From Escherichia whittamii (GTDB lineage: Bacteria; Pseudomonadota; Gammaproteobacteria; Enterobacterales; Enterobacteriaceae): 64,000 bases of DNA. The notes under the pieces were generated by a model, which saw nothing but the letters and a program-made list of their open reading frames with translations, made no database searches and had not been told where the DNA came from. The position numbers and the translations under genes are program-made. Every line of letters begins with the position of its first letter. Positions within the stretch are counted from its first letter, which is position 1. The stretch covers positions 47,866 to 111,865 of the forward strand of contig NZ_JACSQI010000015.1 of assembly GCF_014836715.1 (NCBI RefSeq), given 5' to 3'. Shown one piece after another: positions 1 through 8,237 of the stretch.

Positions 1-1
1 G

Positions 2-460
2 ACACGGCTGAATAACGCCCTGCGCCGCGTGGGGGTGCAGTTGCATCAGCACGCGGACGGCATCAGTTTCTCCACCACCGAAAAACAGTGGCCCAACATC
101 GAACGTACCTTAAGCGTGCGCACCGATGGCGATAAGTCGGCGTTTACACCACTAAAAACGTTTGCCGAACCGTCGCAGGTCGACCGTTTAGTACAAAGTT
201 TGCAACAGGGTGGGGCGGGGATTTCTCAGACATTAGAAGGGATTAATCAGCAGCGTGCGAAGATGGCGGTGCAGCAGGAAAAAGCACGGCAGTTAATTGA
301 CGGCATGTCCCGCTTCCCGCAAACGGAAAACGCGGTGCAGGCGTCGGAAAACCTCGGCGGTGTGCTCAATAGCGCCAATCATAATTATCAGGTGTTATTA
401 CAGGCGGTGAACGGTCAGGCGCGAATTTCCAGCCAGACGGTGAGGAGTTTATTGGGCTAA
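2..460 (+). CDS. lafW: C-terminal part of a Flag-2 hook-associated protein (LafW-like), cut by window edge
   Basis: The frame is open to the left edge, so the GTG at 29 is not a credible start; residues TRLNNALRR precede it. The visible part of about 152 residues ends in an alanine- and glutamine-rich helical tail of the kind found at the C-termini of axial flagellar proteins (flagellins, hook-associated proteins). Known Flag-2 gene order in E. coli 042 puts lafW just before the minus-strand gene lafZ and the flagellin lafA, as here. The name therefore rests mainly on position; a FlgL-like protein is the alternative. It converges with lafZ across a shared hairpin. Confidence 0.55.
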   Translation, partial: TRLNNALRRVGVQLHQHADGISFSTTEKQWPNIERTLSVRTDGDKSAFTPLKTFAEPSQVDRLVQSLQQGGAGISQTLEGINQQRAKMAVQQEKARQLIDGMSRFPQTENAVQASENLGGVLNSANHNYQVLLQAVNGQARISSQTVRSLLG

Positions 461-469
461 TTATATGAA

Positions 470-498
470 TGCCGGATAAGAAAACGTCGCATCCGGCA
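470..498. terminator. Hairpin between convergent lafW and lafZ (REP-like)
   Basis: TGCCGGAT (470-477) pairs with ATCCGGCA (491-498) across a 13-base loop. It lies in the 52 bases between the two convergent stop codons. The motif resembles a REP half-unit and could end transcription from both sides. Confidence 0.55.
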
Positions 499-512
499 TA
501 TATTGGCACGCA

Positions 513-1355
513 TCAGCATTTCTGCACGGTATTTAACAACTTTTGCAGATTCTGATACATCGCGCTATTAATATCGCTATTCTGCCAGTCTTCCACGTTA
601 AATGTTAATTGCCAGCTACCGTTGCACTGGTTGCGCAAAACAATATCACTCTCCAGTCGATTACGAACATATTTATAATAGGTTGTCATTGTCATATTAT
701 GCGCTGACAATAAATTATCTAATTTGTCTTTTCCTGGAGCGAGAGCTTGTGAAAGTAACGGTGCGGAATTATTTTCTCCAGCAGAACTTAGATGAAATAT
801 TTTTATTCTTGGACTATTAACGGATTCTTTTACCAGTTGCGGGGCGTCAGGTGTACTTTTCAAGTGTGAATAACCCATGGTCGAGCCAATAAATATAACA
901 GCCGCGATCAACGCTAACCCCATCAGTCCTTTATGTTTTTTTCTACCAGCCACAGGCGGTGTTGTAGAAGATATCTCTTGTGGCACTGTTTCCTGTGCCT
1001 GGTCGGTAATAATCAACTCTTCTGCAGACGATGACTCCGGTAAAGATACATATACTTTATTGCACAGGTAACCTTTCTTCGGGATGGTTTTGATAACGTT
1101 CTGTTGTTTGCCATCATCATCGATGGCGACGCGCAACGCATGGATCGCAGTCGGCAGGCTGTTACCGCCGACAATGCGGTTCTTCCATACTTCGGCACAT
1201 AAATAAGATCGCGATAAAACAGCATCGGCATTTTTTGCTAATGTTTCCAGCAAAATAAAATGGTATTCGCCGAGGCGACGTGTTTCACCCGTTTCGCAAT
1301 GTATTAAGGCATTAAGCGACGGGTCCATCCGCCAGTTGTTGATAATAATACTCAT
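513..1355 (-). CDS. lafZ: LafZ: membrane-bound ToxR/CadC-type transcriptional regulator of Flag-2
   Basis: A 280-residue protein. Residues 1-100 form an OmpR/ToxR-type winged-helix DNA-binding domain (LAKNADAVLSRSYL, then IVGGNSLPTAIHALR and IPKKGYLC). One hydrophobic segment follows at about 144-165 (LMGLALIAAVIFIG), then a periplasmic domain of about 115 residues with two cysteines. This is the layout of one-component membrane regulators that sense the periplasm and bind DNA from the membrane. It is the only minus-strand gene in the lateral flagellar block and is transcribed away from lafA, so control of lafA is a reasonable inference. The K-12 deletion removes this gene. Confidence 0.8.
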   Translation of the reverse strand: MSIIINNWRMDPSLNALIHCETGETRRLGEYHFILLETLAKNADAVLSRSYLCAEVWKNRIVGGNSLPTAIHALRVAIDDDGKQQNVIKTIPKKGYLCNKVYVSLPESSSAEELIITDQAQETVPQEISSTTPPVAGRKKHKGLMGLALIAAVIFIGSTMGYSHLKSTPDAPQLVKESVNSPRIKIFHLSSAGENNSAPLLSQALAPGKDKLDNLLSAHNMTMTTYYKYVRNRLESDIVLRNQCNGSWQLTFNVEDWQNSDINSAMYQNLQKLLNTVQKC

Positions 1356-1768
1356 AGTCGAGTTTACCTTAGCAAGGGATAAATGTTTCCTGATAGTGCT
1401 TTGTATAAAGCACAGTCTTATACGTCCCTGAGAAGATGATTTTTCTGCGTGATAATTAATATTTTATGGTAATAGGATTAATCTTAATCGCTATATGGCA
1501 TGGAAATGTAACGAAATGACAGGACAGGTACAATAGCCAAATGTGTACTATTTGCAACGCAATGTAAATTTTGGCATCAGTCCATTGATAAGAAAACGAG
1601 TTAATTGATGGTAATCTTAACTATATCAAGCAATTGATAAAGACATATTTTGATACCTGGCCATGTGGCAGATATTGCTAATAATCTTTTTATCTGAATT
1701 TAAATTCGGCTTTTTTTAGCTAAAAGTGGCATCAGATAAAGTGCAGCGAAAATTTTTTAACGGCGATT

Positions 1769-1795
1769 TTAAGTTTGCTCCTTAGGTGTCGTTTT
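1769..1795 (+). promoter_or_regulatory. Candidate sigma-28 (LafS) promoter of lafA
   Basis: TTAAGTTT (1769-1776) matches the flagellar sigma-28 -35 box TAAAGTTT at 7 of 8 positions. After exactly 11 bases comes GTCGTTTT (1788-1795), which matches GCCGATAA at 4 of 8. Transcription would start near 1803, about 38 bases before the lafA ATG. The rest of the 485-base gap between lafZ and lafA (1356-1840) is AT-rich and holds no ORF I can support. Confidence 0.45.
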
Positions 1796-1840
1796 TACAG
1801 GGTATCGAAACGAAAACGATTAATCCCAAGGAGCAGTATC

Positions 1841-2755
1841 ATGTTATCTATTAACACCAATAACGCCTCAATGGCCGCAGTAAATGCAATCAGCAAAAGC
1901 AGCTCTTCTCTGTCTACATCTATGGAACGCCTGGCGACAGGTAACCGGATTAACTCTTCTGCCGATGATGCCGCAGGCAAACAGATTGCTAACCGCCTGA
2001 CAGCACAGTCCAGCGGTATGGGCGTGGCGCTGAGTAACATCAACGACGCCACCGCGATGCTGCAAACCGCCGACAGCATGTTCGATGAAATGTCTGATGT
2101 GCTGGGCCGTATGAAAGACCTGTCAACTCAGGCAGCGAACGGCACCTACAGCGACGACGACCTGCAGGCGATGCAGGATGAATACGACGAACTGGGCCAG
2201 CAGATGTCTGACATGCTGCAAAACACCACCTACGGCGGCACCAACCTGTTCGGTGTTTCCAGTACCAGCAACACCGGTACTGACGGTCTGTTCCAGAGCG
2301 CAGTGACTTTCCAGGTGGGCGCGGAATCTTCCGACACCATGACCGTGAATATTTCAAGCCAACTGAACACGCTGGTGACCGATCTTTCTGCTATTAGCAA
2401 CTCCTTTAGTGCAGATCAGGCTGACACCACTGGCACCGCAGGCGTTTCTGGCGGTACTGAACTGACCGCGTCTGGCTCGGCTAACCAGATGATCACCAGC
2501 ATTTCTACCGCGATGGATGACGTTTCTCAGATCCAGTCCAAGCTGGGTGCGTCTATCAACCGTCTGAACGACACCGCCAACAACCTGACCAGCATGCAGG
2601 ACAACACTGAAGTCGCTATCGGCAACATTATGGATACCGACTACGCGACGGAAGCGTCCAACATGACCAAACAGCAGGTGCTGATGCAAACCGGCATCAC
2701 CATGCTGAAACAGTCCAACAGCATGTCCAGCATGGTATCCAGCCTGCTGCAGTAG
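1841..2755 (+). CDS. lafA: LafA: lateral flagellin (Flag-2 filament subunit)
   Basis: A flagellin of 304 residues, shorter than most polar flagellins because the variable outer domain is small. The N-terminal D0/D1 domain begins LSINTNNASMAAVNAI and contains RLATGNRINSSADDAAG; the C-terminal D0 domain ends in KQSNSMSSMVSSLLQ. The in-frame upstream extension to 1775 is not used: an AAGGAG ribosome-binding site at 1828-1833 sets the ATG at 1841. The protein should be exported by the lateral type III apparatus and polymerise under the LafB cap. A REP pair and a strong hairpin follow, so it is probably its own transcript. Confidence 0.93.
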   Translation: MLSINTNNASMAAVNAISKSSSSLSTSMERLATGNRINSSADDAAGKQIANRLTAQSSGMGVALSNINDATAMLQTADSMFDEMSDVLGRMKDLSTQAANGTYSDDDLQAMQDEYDELGQQMSDMLQNTTYGGTNLFGVSSTSNTGTDGLFQSAVTFQVGAESSDTMTVNISSQLNTLVTDLSAISNSFSADQADTTGTAGVSGGTELTASGSANQMITSISTAMDDVSQIQSKLGASINRLNDTANNLTSMQDNTEVAIGNIMDTDYATEASNMTKQQVLMQTGITMLKQSNSMSSMVSSLLQ

Positions 2756-2763
2756 TGCGGGAT

Positions 2764-2863
2764 TGCCGGATGCGGCATAAACGCCTTATCCGGCCTACAA
2801 AATATTGCAAATTCAATATATTGCAGAAACCTTGTAGGCCTGATAAGCGCAGCGCATCAGGCA
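2764..2863. repeat. REP pair (BIME) downstream of lafA
   Basis: Two facing REP units: TGCCGGATGCGGC onward at 2764-2798 and the inverse ending GCGCATCAGGCA at 2834-2863. They are separated by an AT-rich linker that itself contains the near-palindrome TTGCAAATTCAATATATTGC. This is typical enterobacterial intergenic repeat DNA. A decayed copy with the same linker lies at 32683-32769. Confidence 0.85.
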
Positions 2864-2883
2864 ATGTTGCGTTTGTCAGTCTC

Positions 2884-2905
2884 AACACCGCCTGTGGGCG
2901 GTGTT
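2884..2905 (+). terminator. lafA terminator hairpin
   Basis: AACACCGCC (2884-2892) and GGCGGTGTT (2897-2905) form a perfect 9-bp stem with loop TGTG, followed by TGTCCTTTCT. It would separate lafA transcription from the lafB operon. Confidence 0.75.
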
Positions 2906-2994
2906 GTCCTTTCTGCGGCAGGCACTCTTCCGCCAGACCGGAAACGCCATTTCCGCCTGTTTTTCAATTAATTGATTATTCACATAAAAATTAT

Positions 2995-3010
2995 TGGCAC
3001 GCCTTTTGCC
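2995..3010 (+). promoter_or_regulatory. Textbook sigma-54 promoter of the lafB operon
   Basis: The site reads TGGCACG, four bases, then TTGCC. GG lies at 2996-2997 and GC at 3008-3009, which is the exact -24/-12 spacing of RpoN promoters. Transcription would start near 3021, just ahead of the CGGAG ribosome-binding site (3031-3035) and the ATG at 3042. Lateral flagellar systems have a sigma-54 activator, LafK, encoded elsewhere in the cluster, so its use here is expected but inferred. Confidence 0.8.
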
Positions 3011-3041
3011 AATAACCATACATCGTTACCCGGAGTCATCA

Positions 3042-4358
3042 ATGATTAACCCAAGAACCATTGCGCAAGAAATTGCTTATGCGGATGTCGCCACTCAGGC
3101 AGCAAATTTGCAGGAGAAGCAGAGCGAGCTGGATGCCGAGAGCAGCGGCCTGGAAACCCTTAGCTCGGCGTTGAGTGATTTCCAGAGCGCCGTCGATGCG
3201 CTGAACAGCGATACCGACGGCCCGGTGACTTTTGCCGCCACCAGCAATAATGACTCAGCGACCGTTTCCGCTAACTCACAGGCGCAGGCGGGGAGCTACT
3301 CATTTTTCGTTGAGCAACTGGCGCAGGGGCAGCAGACCACGTTTAGCATGGGCGATGACACCTTTTCTGCGACGGGGACGTTTGAAATGACCATGGGTGA
3401 CAGCACCATGGATATCGACCTGGCGTCGGCAGATCAGAACGGCGATGGCGACGGTTTTATCGACGCCAGCGAGCTGGTGAATGCGATTAACGACTCCGAC
3501 GATAACCCAGGCGTGTCGGCGGCACTGGTAAAAACCGACGGCACCACCACCATAATGCTCACCTCCGAAAGTACCGGGGCGCAGAGCGCGTTTTCGGTGA
3601 GCGTAACGGGGCATGACGCCAGCAACGATAGCGCCAGCGCGCCCGTTCCCACGGATGTTTCCTCCGCCCAGGACGCGATTATTCATCTCGGCAGCGCCAC
3701 GGGGCCTGAGATCACCAACAGCAGCAATACATTTGATGATGTGATCCCCGGGGTCACCATGACTTTCACCGAAGTCAGCGATTCTGACAGCGATCTCACC
3801 ACCTTTAACATCAGCGAAGATTCCAGCGCCAGCCAGGAGAAAGTACAGACCTTTGTCGATGCCTATAACACCTTGATTGATACGGTTGATTCGCTGACCA
3901 CCCACGGTGATGACAGTACCAGCGCCGGGGTATTTGCAGGCGACGCAGGACTCAGTTCACTGGCGAACCAGCTCGATGACATCGCCCATGCCAGCTACAA
4001 CGGCGTGTCGATTGTGGATTATGGCATCACCCTCGATTCTCACGGCCACTTACAAATTGACTCCGATCAGTTCAGCGACGAAATGGCGAAAAATCCTGAC
4101 GGCCTGACCTCTATTTTCGTCGGTGACAACAGCATGGTGGCGCAGATGGACGACCTGATTAACACCTACACGGACTCCAGCAACGGCATCATCACCCTGC
4201 GCCAGCAGAACATTGACGATCAGATGAGCAAAATTCAGGACGAAGGCGATCAACTGACCGATACCTATAACGCCAACTACGACCGTTATCTGGAGGAGTA
4301 CACCAACACGCTGGTTGAGGTGTACACCATGAAAGCCAGCATGGCGGCATTCGCGTAA
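3042..4358 (+). CDS. lafB: LafB: lateral flagellar filament cap (FliD family)
   Basis: 438 residues with the FliD layout: a helical N-terminus (IAYADVATQAANLQEKQ), a central variable beta domain rich in Asp, Ser and Thr, and a C-terminal coiled coil (about 370-430) with repeated QNIDDQMSKIQDEGDQL-type heptads. It should form the cap under which LafA subunits fold. The ATG at 3042 is chosen because CGGAG precedes it by 6 bases and the sigma-54 promoter lies inside the alternative upstream start at 2994. It is the first gene of a run ending with lafU. Confidence 0.9.
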   Translation: MINPRTIAQEIAYADVATQAANLQEKQSELDAESSGLETLSSALSDFQSAVDALNSDTDGPVTFAATSNNDSATVSANSQAQAGSYSFFVEQLAQGQQTTFSMGDDTFSATGTFEMTMGDSTMDIDLASADQNGDGDGFIDASELVNAINDSDDNPGVSAALVKTDGTTTIMLTSESTGAQSAFSVSVTGHDASNDSASAPVPTDVSSAQDAIIHLGSATGPEITNSSNTFDDVIPGVTMTFTEVSDSDSDLTTFNISEDSSASQEKVQTFVDAYNTLIDTVDSLTTHGDDSTSAGVFAGDAGLSSLANQLDDIAHASYNGVSIVDYGITLDSHGHLQIDSDQFSDEMAKNPDGLTSIFVGDNSMVAQMDDLINTYTDSSNGIITLRQQNIDDQMSKIQDEGDQLTDTYNANYDRYLEEYTNTLVEVYTMKASMAAFA

Positions 4359-4380
4359 TTCATAAGGAATATCCCTAAAG

Positions 4381-4773
4381 ATGTATGAAGTACAGGATGG
4401 TTATTCGCAATACAAAGAGGTCGATCTCGCGGCGCGTACCGCGGCGGCCTCTCCGCTTGAACTGGTGCTGGTGCTGTTCGCCGGGCTTCTCGACGAACTG
4501 GAGCGCGCCAAAAGCCATATTGAAGGGCGACGTTTCGAGAAGAAAGCCCAGAGCATCAACAAATGCATCGACATTCTCAATGCGCTCACCAGTTCGCTGG
4601 AGTTTGAAACCGGCGGCGAGCTGGTGGTGAATCTTTCGCGCCTCTATGACCACTGCGTGTATCGCTTGTATGAGGCCAGCGGCGAGCTGTCGGCGGAGAA
4701 AATCGATGAAGTGATGCTGATTTTAAGCAACCTGCGCGAAGGCTGGGAAGGGCTTTCGGGCAAGCTGGGTTAA
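4381..4773 (+). CDS. lafC: LafC: flagellin export chaperone (FliS family)
   Basis: 130 residues, mostly helical, with the FliS-type start (YSQYKEVDLAARTAAASPLE) and the following LVLVLFAGLLDELERAKSHI helix. FliS binds the C-terminal D0 region of flagellin, keeps it unpolymerised in the cytoplasm and delivers it for export. Placement directly after the cap gene mirrors fliDST. The gap to lafB is 22 bases and includes AAGGAA. Confidence 0.88.
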   Translation: MYEVQDGYSQYKEVDLAARTAAASPLELVLVLFAGLLDELERAKSHIEGRRFEKKAQSINKCIDILNALTSSLEFETGGELVVNLSRLYDHCVYRLYEASGELSAEKIDEVMLILSNLREGWEGLSGKLG

Positions 4774-4777
4774 GACG

Positions 4778-5089
4778 ATGGAAAAACAACGCAGGCAACT
4801 TTTCGCGCTGGTTGAGGCGATGAATGAAGCACTGGATAAACAGCGCTGGCGACGCCTTCCGGCGCTGCATCAGCAGTTGATGCGCCAGTTTAATGACTAC
4901 GCGGCGATAGAAACCGATGCGCGACAGCTTGGTACGGTGAAATCGCAACTTCATGCCGCGTTTAGCGCATTAATCGCCCGCCGTGAGCAGCGAGCGCAAG
5001 TGCTGAAAGTGCGCATGGAGTTGCATCAGCAACATCAGGAAGGCGTGCTGGCCTATTCAATAGTTAATTTATTTTCGGAGAAGTCATGA
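4778..5089 (+). CDS. lafD: LafD: FliT-like small export chaperone
   Basis: 103 residues, almost entirely helical and charged (MEKQRRQLFALVEAMNEALD at the start), with no membrane segment. Size, helical content and position after fliS match FliT, the chaperone of the cap protein; the sequence itself is too short and variable for a firm family call. It starts 4 bases after lafC, and its TGA overlaps the lafE ATG (ATGA), so translation is probably coupled. Confidence 0.72.
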   Translation: MEKQRRQLFALVEAMNEALDKQRWRRLPALHQQLMRQFNDYAAIETDARQLGTVKSQLHAAFSALIARREQRAQVLKVRMELHQQHQEGVLAYSIVNLFSEKS

Positions 5090-6147
5090 ATCCGGCATTG
5101 CTTGCCACGCTCGGAACGCTTGCGGAAACGGCGTCGCTGAAAACGGATATTTTACCGCCGGTGAGCGGGGAAAACGCGCCCGCGTTTACGCTGCCGAAAA
5201 TGGCGGTGGCCGCGGTGGCGGAACGCGTTCATAGCGCCAGAACCAGTCAACAACAGGCGACGCGCCCGCAGGAGAGCGATCCGGCTGCGATGCAGGCCTT
5301 GATGACACTGTTACTGCCGCAACCGGTCGCGCCGCATGAGGCGAAGCAGCCGCCGCGAAACGTGGCGACATCGCCGGTTATCCAGCAACTGACAAAAGCG
5401 GTGGTGCAAAACGTGCCGCAACGCCCGACGCAGCAGCAGGATCCCACGGCTTTGCCGCCGCAGTTGCAGGCGCTGGTCAGTCAGTTGCCGCAGGCGAAAC
5501 CTGAGCAGCAGGCAAAACTGGCGACTTTTGCCAGTGAAGATTTACATGCTATTGCACCTTCACAGCCGCGTGCGCCTGCGAAACCTGAACGCACGAAGCC
5601 CGAGCCAACCCGCGTGACCACGCGCCCGCAGGTGGAGCGTAAAGCAGAAAAAGTACCGGACAGCGAGCCGGTGATGCCGCGCGCGGTGTTACAGGTTAAG
5701 ACGCCGGAGCGGGTCAGCGATCATCACGAGATTGCCGCCAAACCCGTCACGCTCTCGATGGACGAACTGGGCGAAAAACTGACGACCCTGCTGAAAGATC
5801 AGATCCATTTTCAGCTCAATAAACAGCAGCAAATCTCCACTATTCGTCTCGATCCGCCGTCGCTCGGCAAACTCGAGATCGCCGTGCAGCTGGATAACGG
5901 AAAACTGACGGTGCATATCGGCGCGAACCAAAGCGAAGTCTGCCGCGCGTTACAGCAGTTTAGCGACGATCTCCGGCAACATCTGACGGCGCAAAATTTT
6001 ATGGAGGTGAACGTGCAGGTTTCCTCCGAAGGGCAGTCGCAGCAGCAACAACAGTCGGGCCATCAGCAGGAGGAGGTGAGTGCCGCCTTACAGCTTGATG
6101 ATGCGCCTCAATTTCAACAGAACGAATCCGTTTTGATCAAAGTGTAA
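5086..6147 (+). CDS. lafE: LafE: hook-length control protein (FliK family)
   Basis: 353 residues. The first 210 or so are low-complexity, rich in Pro, Gln and Ala, as in the ruler part of FliK proteins. Residues 220-315 form the conserved FliK C-terminal domain, including RLDPPSLGKLEIAVQLDNGK. A glutamine-rich tail follows (EGQSQQQQQSGHQQEE). FliK is secreted while measuring the hook and switches export from hook to filament subunits through FlhB. It overlaps lafD by 4 bases. Confidence 0.88.
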   Translation: MNPALLATLGTLAETASLKTDILPPVSGENAPAFTLPKMAVAAVAERVHSARTSQQQATRPQESDPAAMQALMTLLLPQPVAPHEAKQPPRNVATSPVIQQLTKAVVQNVPQRPTQQQDPTALPPQLQALVSQLPQAKPEQQAKLATFASEDLHAIAPSQPRAPAKPERTKPEPTRVTTRPQVERKAEKVPDSEPVMPRAVLQVKTPERVSDHHEIAAKPVTLSMDELGEKLTTLLKDQIHFQLNKQQQISTIRLDPPSLGKLEIAVQLDNGKLTVHIGANQSEVCRALQQFSDDLRQHLTAQNFMEVNVQVSSEGQSQQQQQSGHQQEEVSAALQLDDAPQFQQNESVLIKV

Positions 6148-6154
6148 AGGCAAT

Positions 6155-6622
6155 ATGAAGAAAATCGTGGTGGCAGGCGTGGTCAGCGCCGTTCTGGCGT
6201 TAGTGGTCGGTGCCGGAGCAGGATGGGGAGTCTGGCATCATTATGCTGGAAAAGGAAAACCGACTCATGTCGCGCAGGCGGAATCGGTGGAAACGATGGA
6301 TGAAAGCAAAAGTGTGTTTGTGACGTTGCCAGAAACCATCGTCACGCTTCATGACAAGAACGGCGCTGACCATTATTTGTCGGCAGAATTAGTCATGGTC
6401 GTCGCCAGTGATAAAGAGGCTGAAAAAATAAAACATCAGGAACCGCTGTATCAAAGTATTGCGGTGGAATGCCTGACGGAAATGAAATTTGAAGATTTGC
6501 GCGGCATGAAAATTTCTGCCATCCGCAAACTGATTTCTGAGGCGCTGAAACACGATCTTCAGCGTCGCAAGATGAGCGCACCGTATAAGGATTTACTGGT
6601 GAAAAAAGTGGTCTTCCAGTAA
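6155..6622 (+). CDS. lafF: LafF: FliL-like flagellar membrane protein
   Basis: 155 residues with one N-terminal membrane helix (about 4-28, VVAGVVSAVLALVVGAGAGW) and a periplasmic domain resembling FliL (FVTLPETIVTLHD and a C-terminal LLVKKVVFQ strand). FliL sits around the stator at the basal body and supports torque. It begins 7 bases after lafE. Confidence 0.85.
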   Translation: MKKIVVAGVVSAVLALVVGAGAGWGVWHHYAGKGKPTHVAQAESVETMDESKSVFVTLPETIVTLHDKNGADHYLSAELVMVVASDKEAEKIKHQEPLYQSIAVECLTEMKFEDLRGMKISAIRKLISEALKHDLQRRKMSAPYKDLLVKKVVFQ

Positions 6623-6642
6623 TCGGTCGGGCGGATAAAAAC

Positions 6643-7359
6643 ATGCTACAGGACGTATTCGAGTCAGAAGAGTTTGCTGCCGCGCCGGTATTAACCCCGC
6701 AGCAGGAGAGTCATTATTTGCAGGCCTATTTGCCGCTGGTACGTAAAGTGGTGCGGCAACTTGCGCCGCAGTGCAACTGCATTATTGACCGTCAGGATAT
6801 GGAACAAACGGCGTTAATGGGGCTGCTTAACGCCATTCGCCGTTACGGGCTGCCGGATGAAGGTTTTGCGGGCTATGCCGTGCACCGTATTCGCGGCGCG
6901 ATCCTGGATGAATTGCGCGCTCTCGACTGGCGACCGCGCCAGCTGCGACAGAAATATCATCAGATGAAAGACCTGATTCGGGAGACGCGTAAAAAACTGG
7001 GGCATGAACCAGAATGGCAGGAGCTGGTCGGGGAGGGGATTTCGCATGACGATTATCTCGAATACCAGCAACTGGAAGGGGCGGAAACGATCGCCAGCCT
7101 GGATGAACTGCTGAATGGTGAAGGACCTGGCATCCCGCTCGTTGGCCGGGAACTGGAAGAGCAAATTGTAACTCAGGACGTCTTGCAACACGCGCTTTCG
7201 CAGTTGAGCGAAAAAGAGCAACTGATCCTTTCGATGTATTACCAGCATGAGATGAATCTAAAAGAGATTGCGCTGGTATTAGGCCTCACCGAGGCCCGAA
7301 TTTGTCAACTGAATAAACAGATCGCGCAGAAAATTCGTGATTTTGTCTATCCGAATTAA
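6643..7359 (+). CDS. lafS: LafS: lateral flagellar sigma factor (FliA/sigma-28 family)
   Basis: 238 residues. Region 2 includes LPLVRKVVRQLAP and DRQDMEQTALMGLLNAIRRY; region 4 has the helix-turn-helix MNLKEIALVLGLTEARICQL. FliA-type factors direct late flagellar genes such as flagellin and motor genes once the hook is finished. Its likely target in this window is the lafA promoter at 1769-1795. Encoding the sigma factor between structural and motor genes is characteristic of lateral systems (lafS next to lafTU). Confidence 0.92.
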   Translation: MLQDVFESEEFAAAPVLTPQQESHYLQAYLPLVRKVVRQLAPQCNCIIDRQDMEQTALMGLLNAIRRYGLPDEGFAGYAVHRIRGAILDELRALDWRPRQLRQKYHQMKDLIRETRKKLGHEPEWQELVGEGISHDDYLEYQQLEGAETIASLDELLNGEGPGIPLVGRELEEQIVTQDVLQHALSQLSEKEQLILSMYYQHEMNLKEIALVLGLTEARICQLNKQIAQKIRDFVYPN

Positions 7360-7371
7360 AGTGAAGAAATT

Positions 7372-8235
7372 ATGCAAAAAATTTTAGGTTTACTGGTGGT
7401 GCTCGGCTGTGTATTTGGCGGTTATTTTGAAGCGGGCGGGCAATTAGTGGCTATCTGGCAACCGGCGGAAATGATCATTATTTTGGGCGCCGGTTTCGGG
7501 GCAATGATTATTGGTAACCCGAAACATGTGCTGAAAGAGATTGCCCATCAAATTAAAGGTGTGATCAGTAAAAAACAGCTCGGGCCGGAGTTTCAGCGCC
7601 AGCTATTAATGTGCCTGTATGAGTTGCTCGAAATGGTGCAAAACGGTGGTCTGCGCATGTTGGATCAACATATTGAACAGCCGGAAGAGAGCACCGTTTT
7701 CCAGAAATACCCGCTGGTGTTAACCCAGAAACGGCTGGTGACCTTTATTGCCGATAACTTTCGCCTGATGGCGATGGGCAAAATCGACGCCCATGAACTG
7801 GAAGGTATTCTCGATCAGGAACTGGACACCGCTGAAGAGTCGTTGCTCACGCCGTCGCGCTCGCTGCAACGTACCGCTGAAGCGATGCCGGGATTTGGCA
7901 TTTGTGCGGCGGTGCTGGGCATCATTATCACCATGCAGTCGATTGACGGTTCTATCGCCCTGATTGGCCTGAAAGTGGCGGCGGCGCTGGTGGGTACGTT
8001 TTTAGGCGTGTTTATTTGCTACTGCCTGATGGATCCGCTCGCCAACGCCATGGAACAGCAGGCGCGCGCCGAGCACTCGCTGCTGGAGTGCGTGCGTACC
8101 GTGCTGGTGGCCCAGGCGGGCGGCAAACCGACCCTGCTGGCGGTGGATGCCGGGCGTAAGCTGCTGCATCTGGCGTCCAAACCGACCTTCGCCAATCTCG
8201 ACGCGTGGGTGAACGCGATGCTGGAGCAAGAATAA
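7372..8235 (+). CDS. lafT: LafT: lateral flagellar stator protein (MotA family)
   Basis: 287 residues with MotA topology: two N-terminal membrane helices (about 2-20 and 32-50), a charged cytoplasmic loop of over 100 residues, then two helices near 170-190 and 198-220 (MPGFGICAAVLGIIITMQ and VAAALVGTFLGVFICYCLM). Together with LafU it forms the ion channel that drives rotation. It lies 12 bases after lafS and 2 bases before lafU. Confidence 0.92.
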   Translation: MQKILGLLVVLGCVFGGYFEAGGQLVAIWQPAEMIIILGAGFGAMIIGNPKHVLKEIAHQIKGVISKKQLGPEFQRQLLMCLYELLEMVQNGGLRMLDQHIEQPEESTVFQKYPLVLTQKRLVTFIADNFRLMAMGKIDAHELEGILDQELDTAEESLLTPSRSLQRTAEAMPGFGICAAVLGIIITMQSIDGSIALIGLKVAAALVGTFLGVFICYCLMDPLANAMEQQARAEHSLLECVRTVLVAQAGGKPTLLAVDAGRKLLHLASKPTFANLDAWVNAMLEQE

Positions 8236-8237
8236 GC

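Noticed and set aside
1721..1744. Possible sigma-54 promoter upstream of lafA (GGC...TGC)
   Set aside because: GG to GC spacing is three bases too long for RpoN.
1737..1769. TAAAGTGC and GGCGATTT as a sigma-28 promoter for lafA
   Set aside because: The boxes are separated by 17 bases instead of 11.
3300..3905. 201-codon minus-strand frame within lafB
   Set aside because: It lies antisense to a well-supported FliD gene with strong codon bias; no ribosome site or family.
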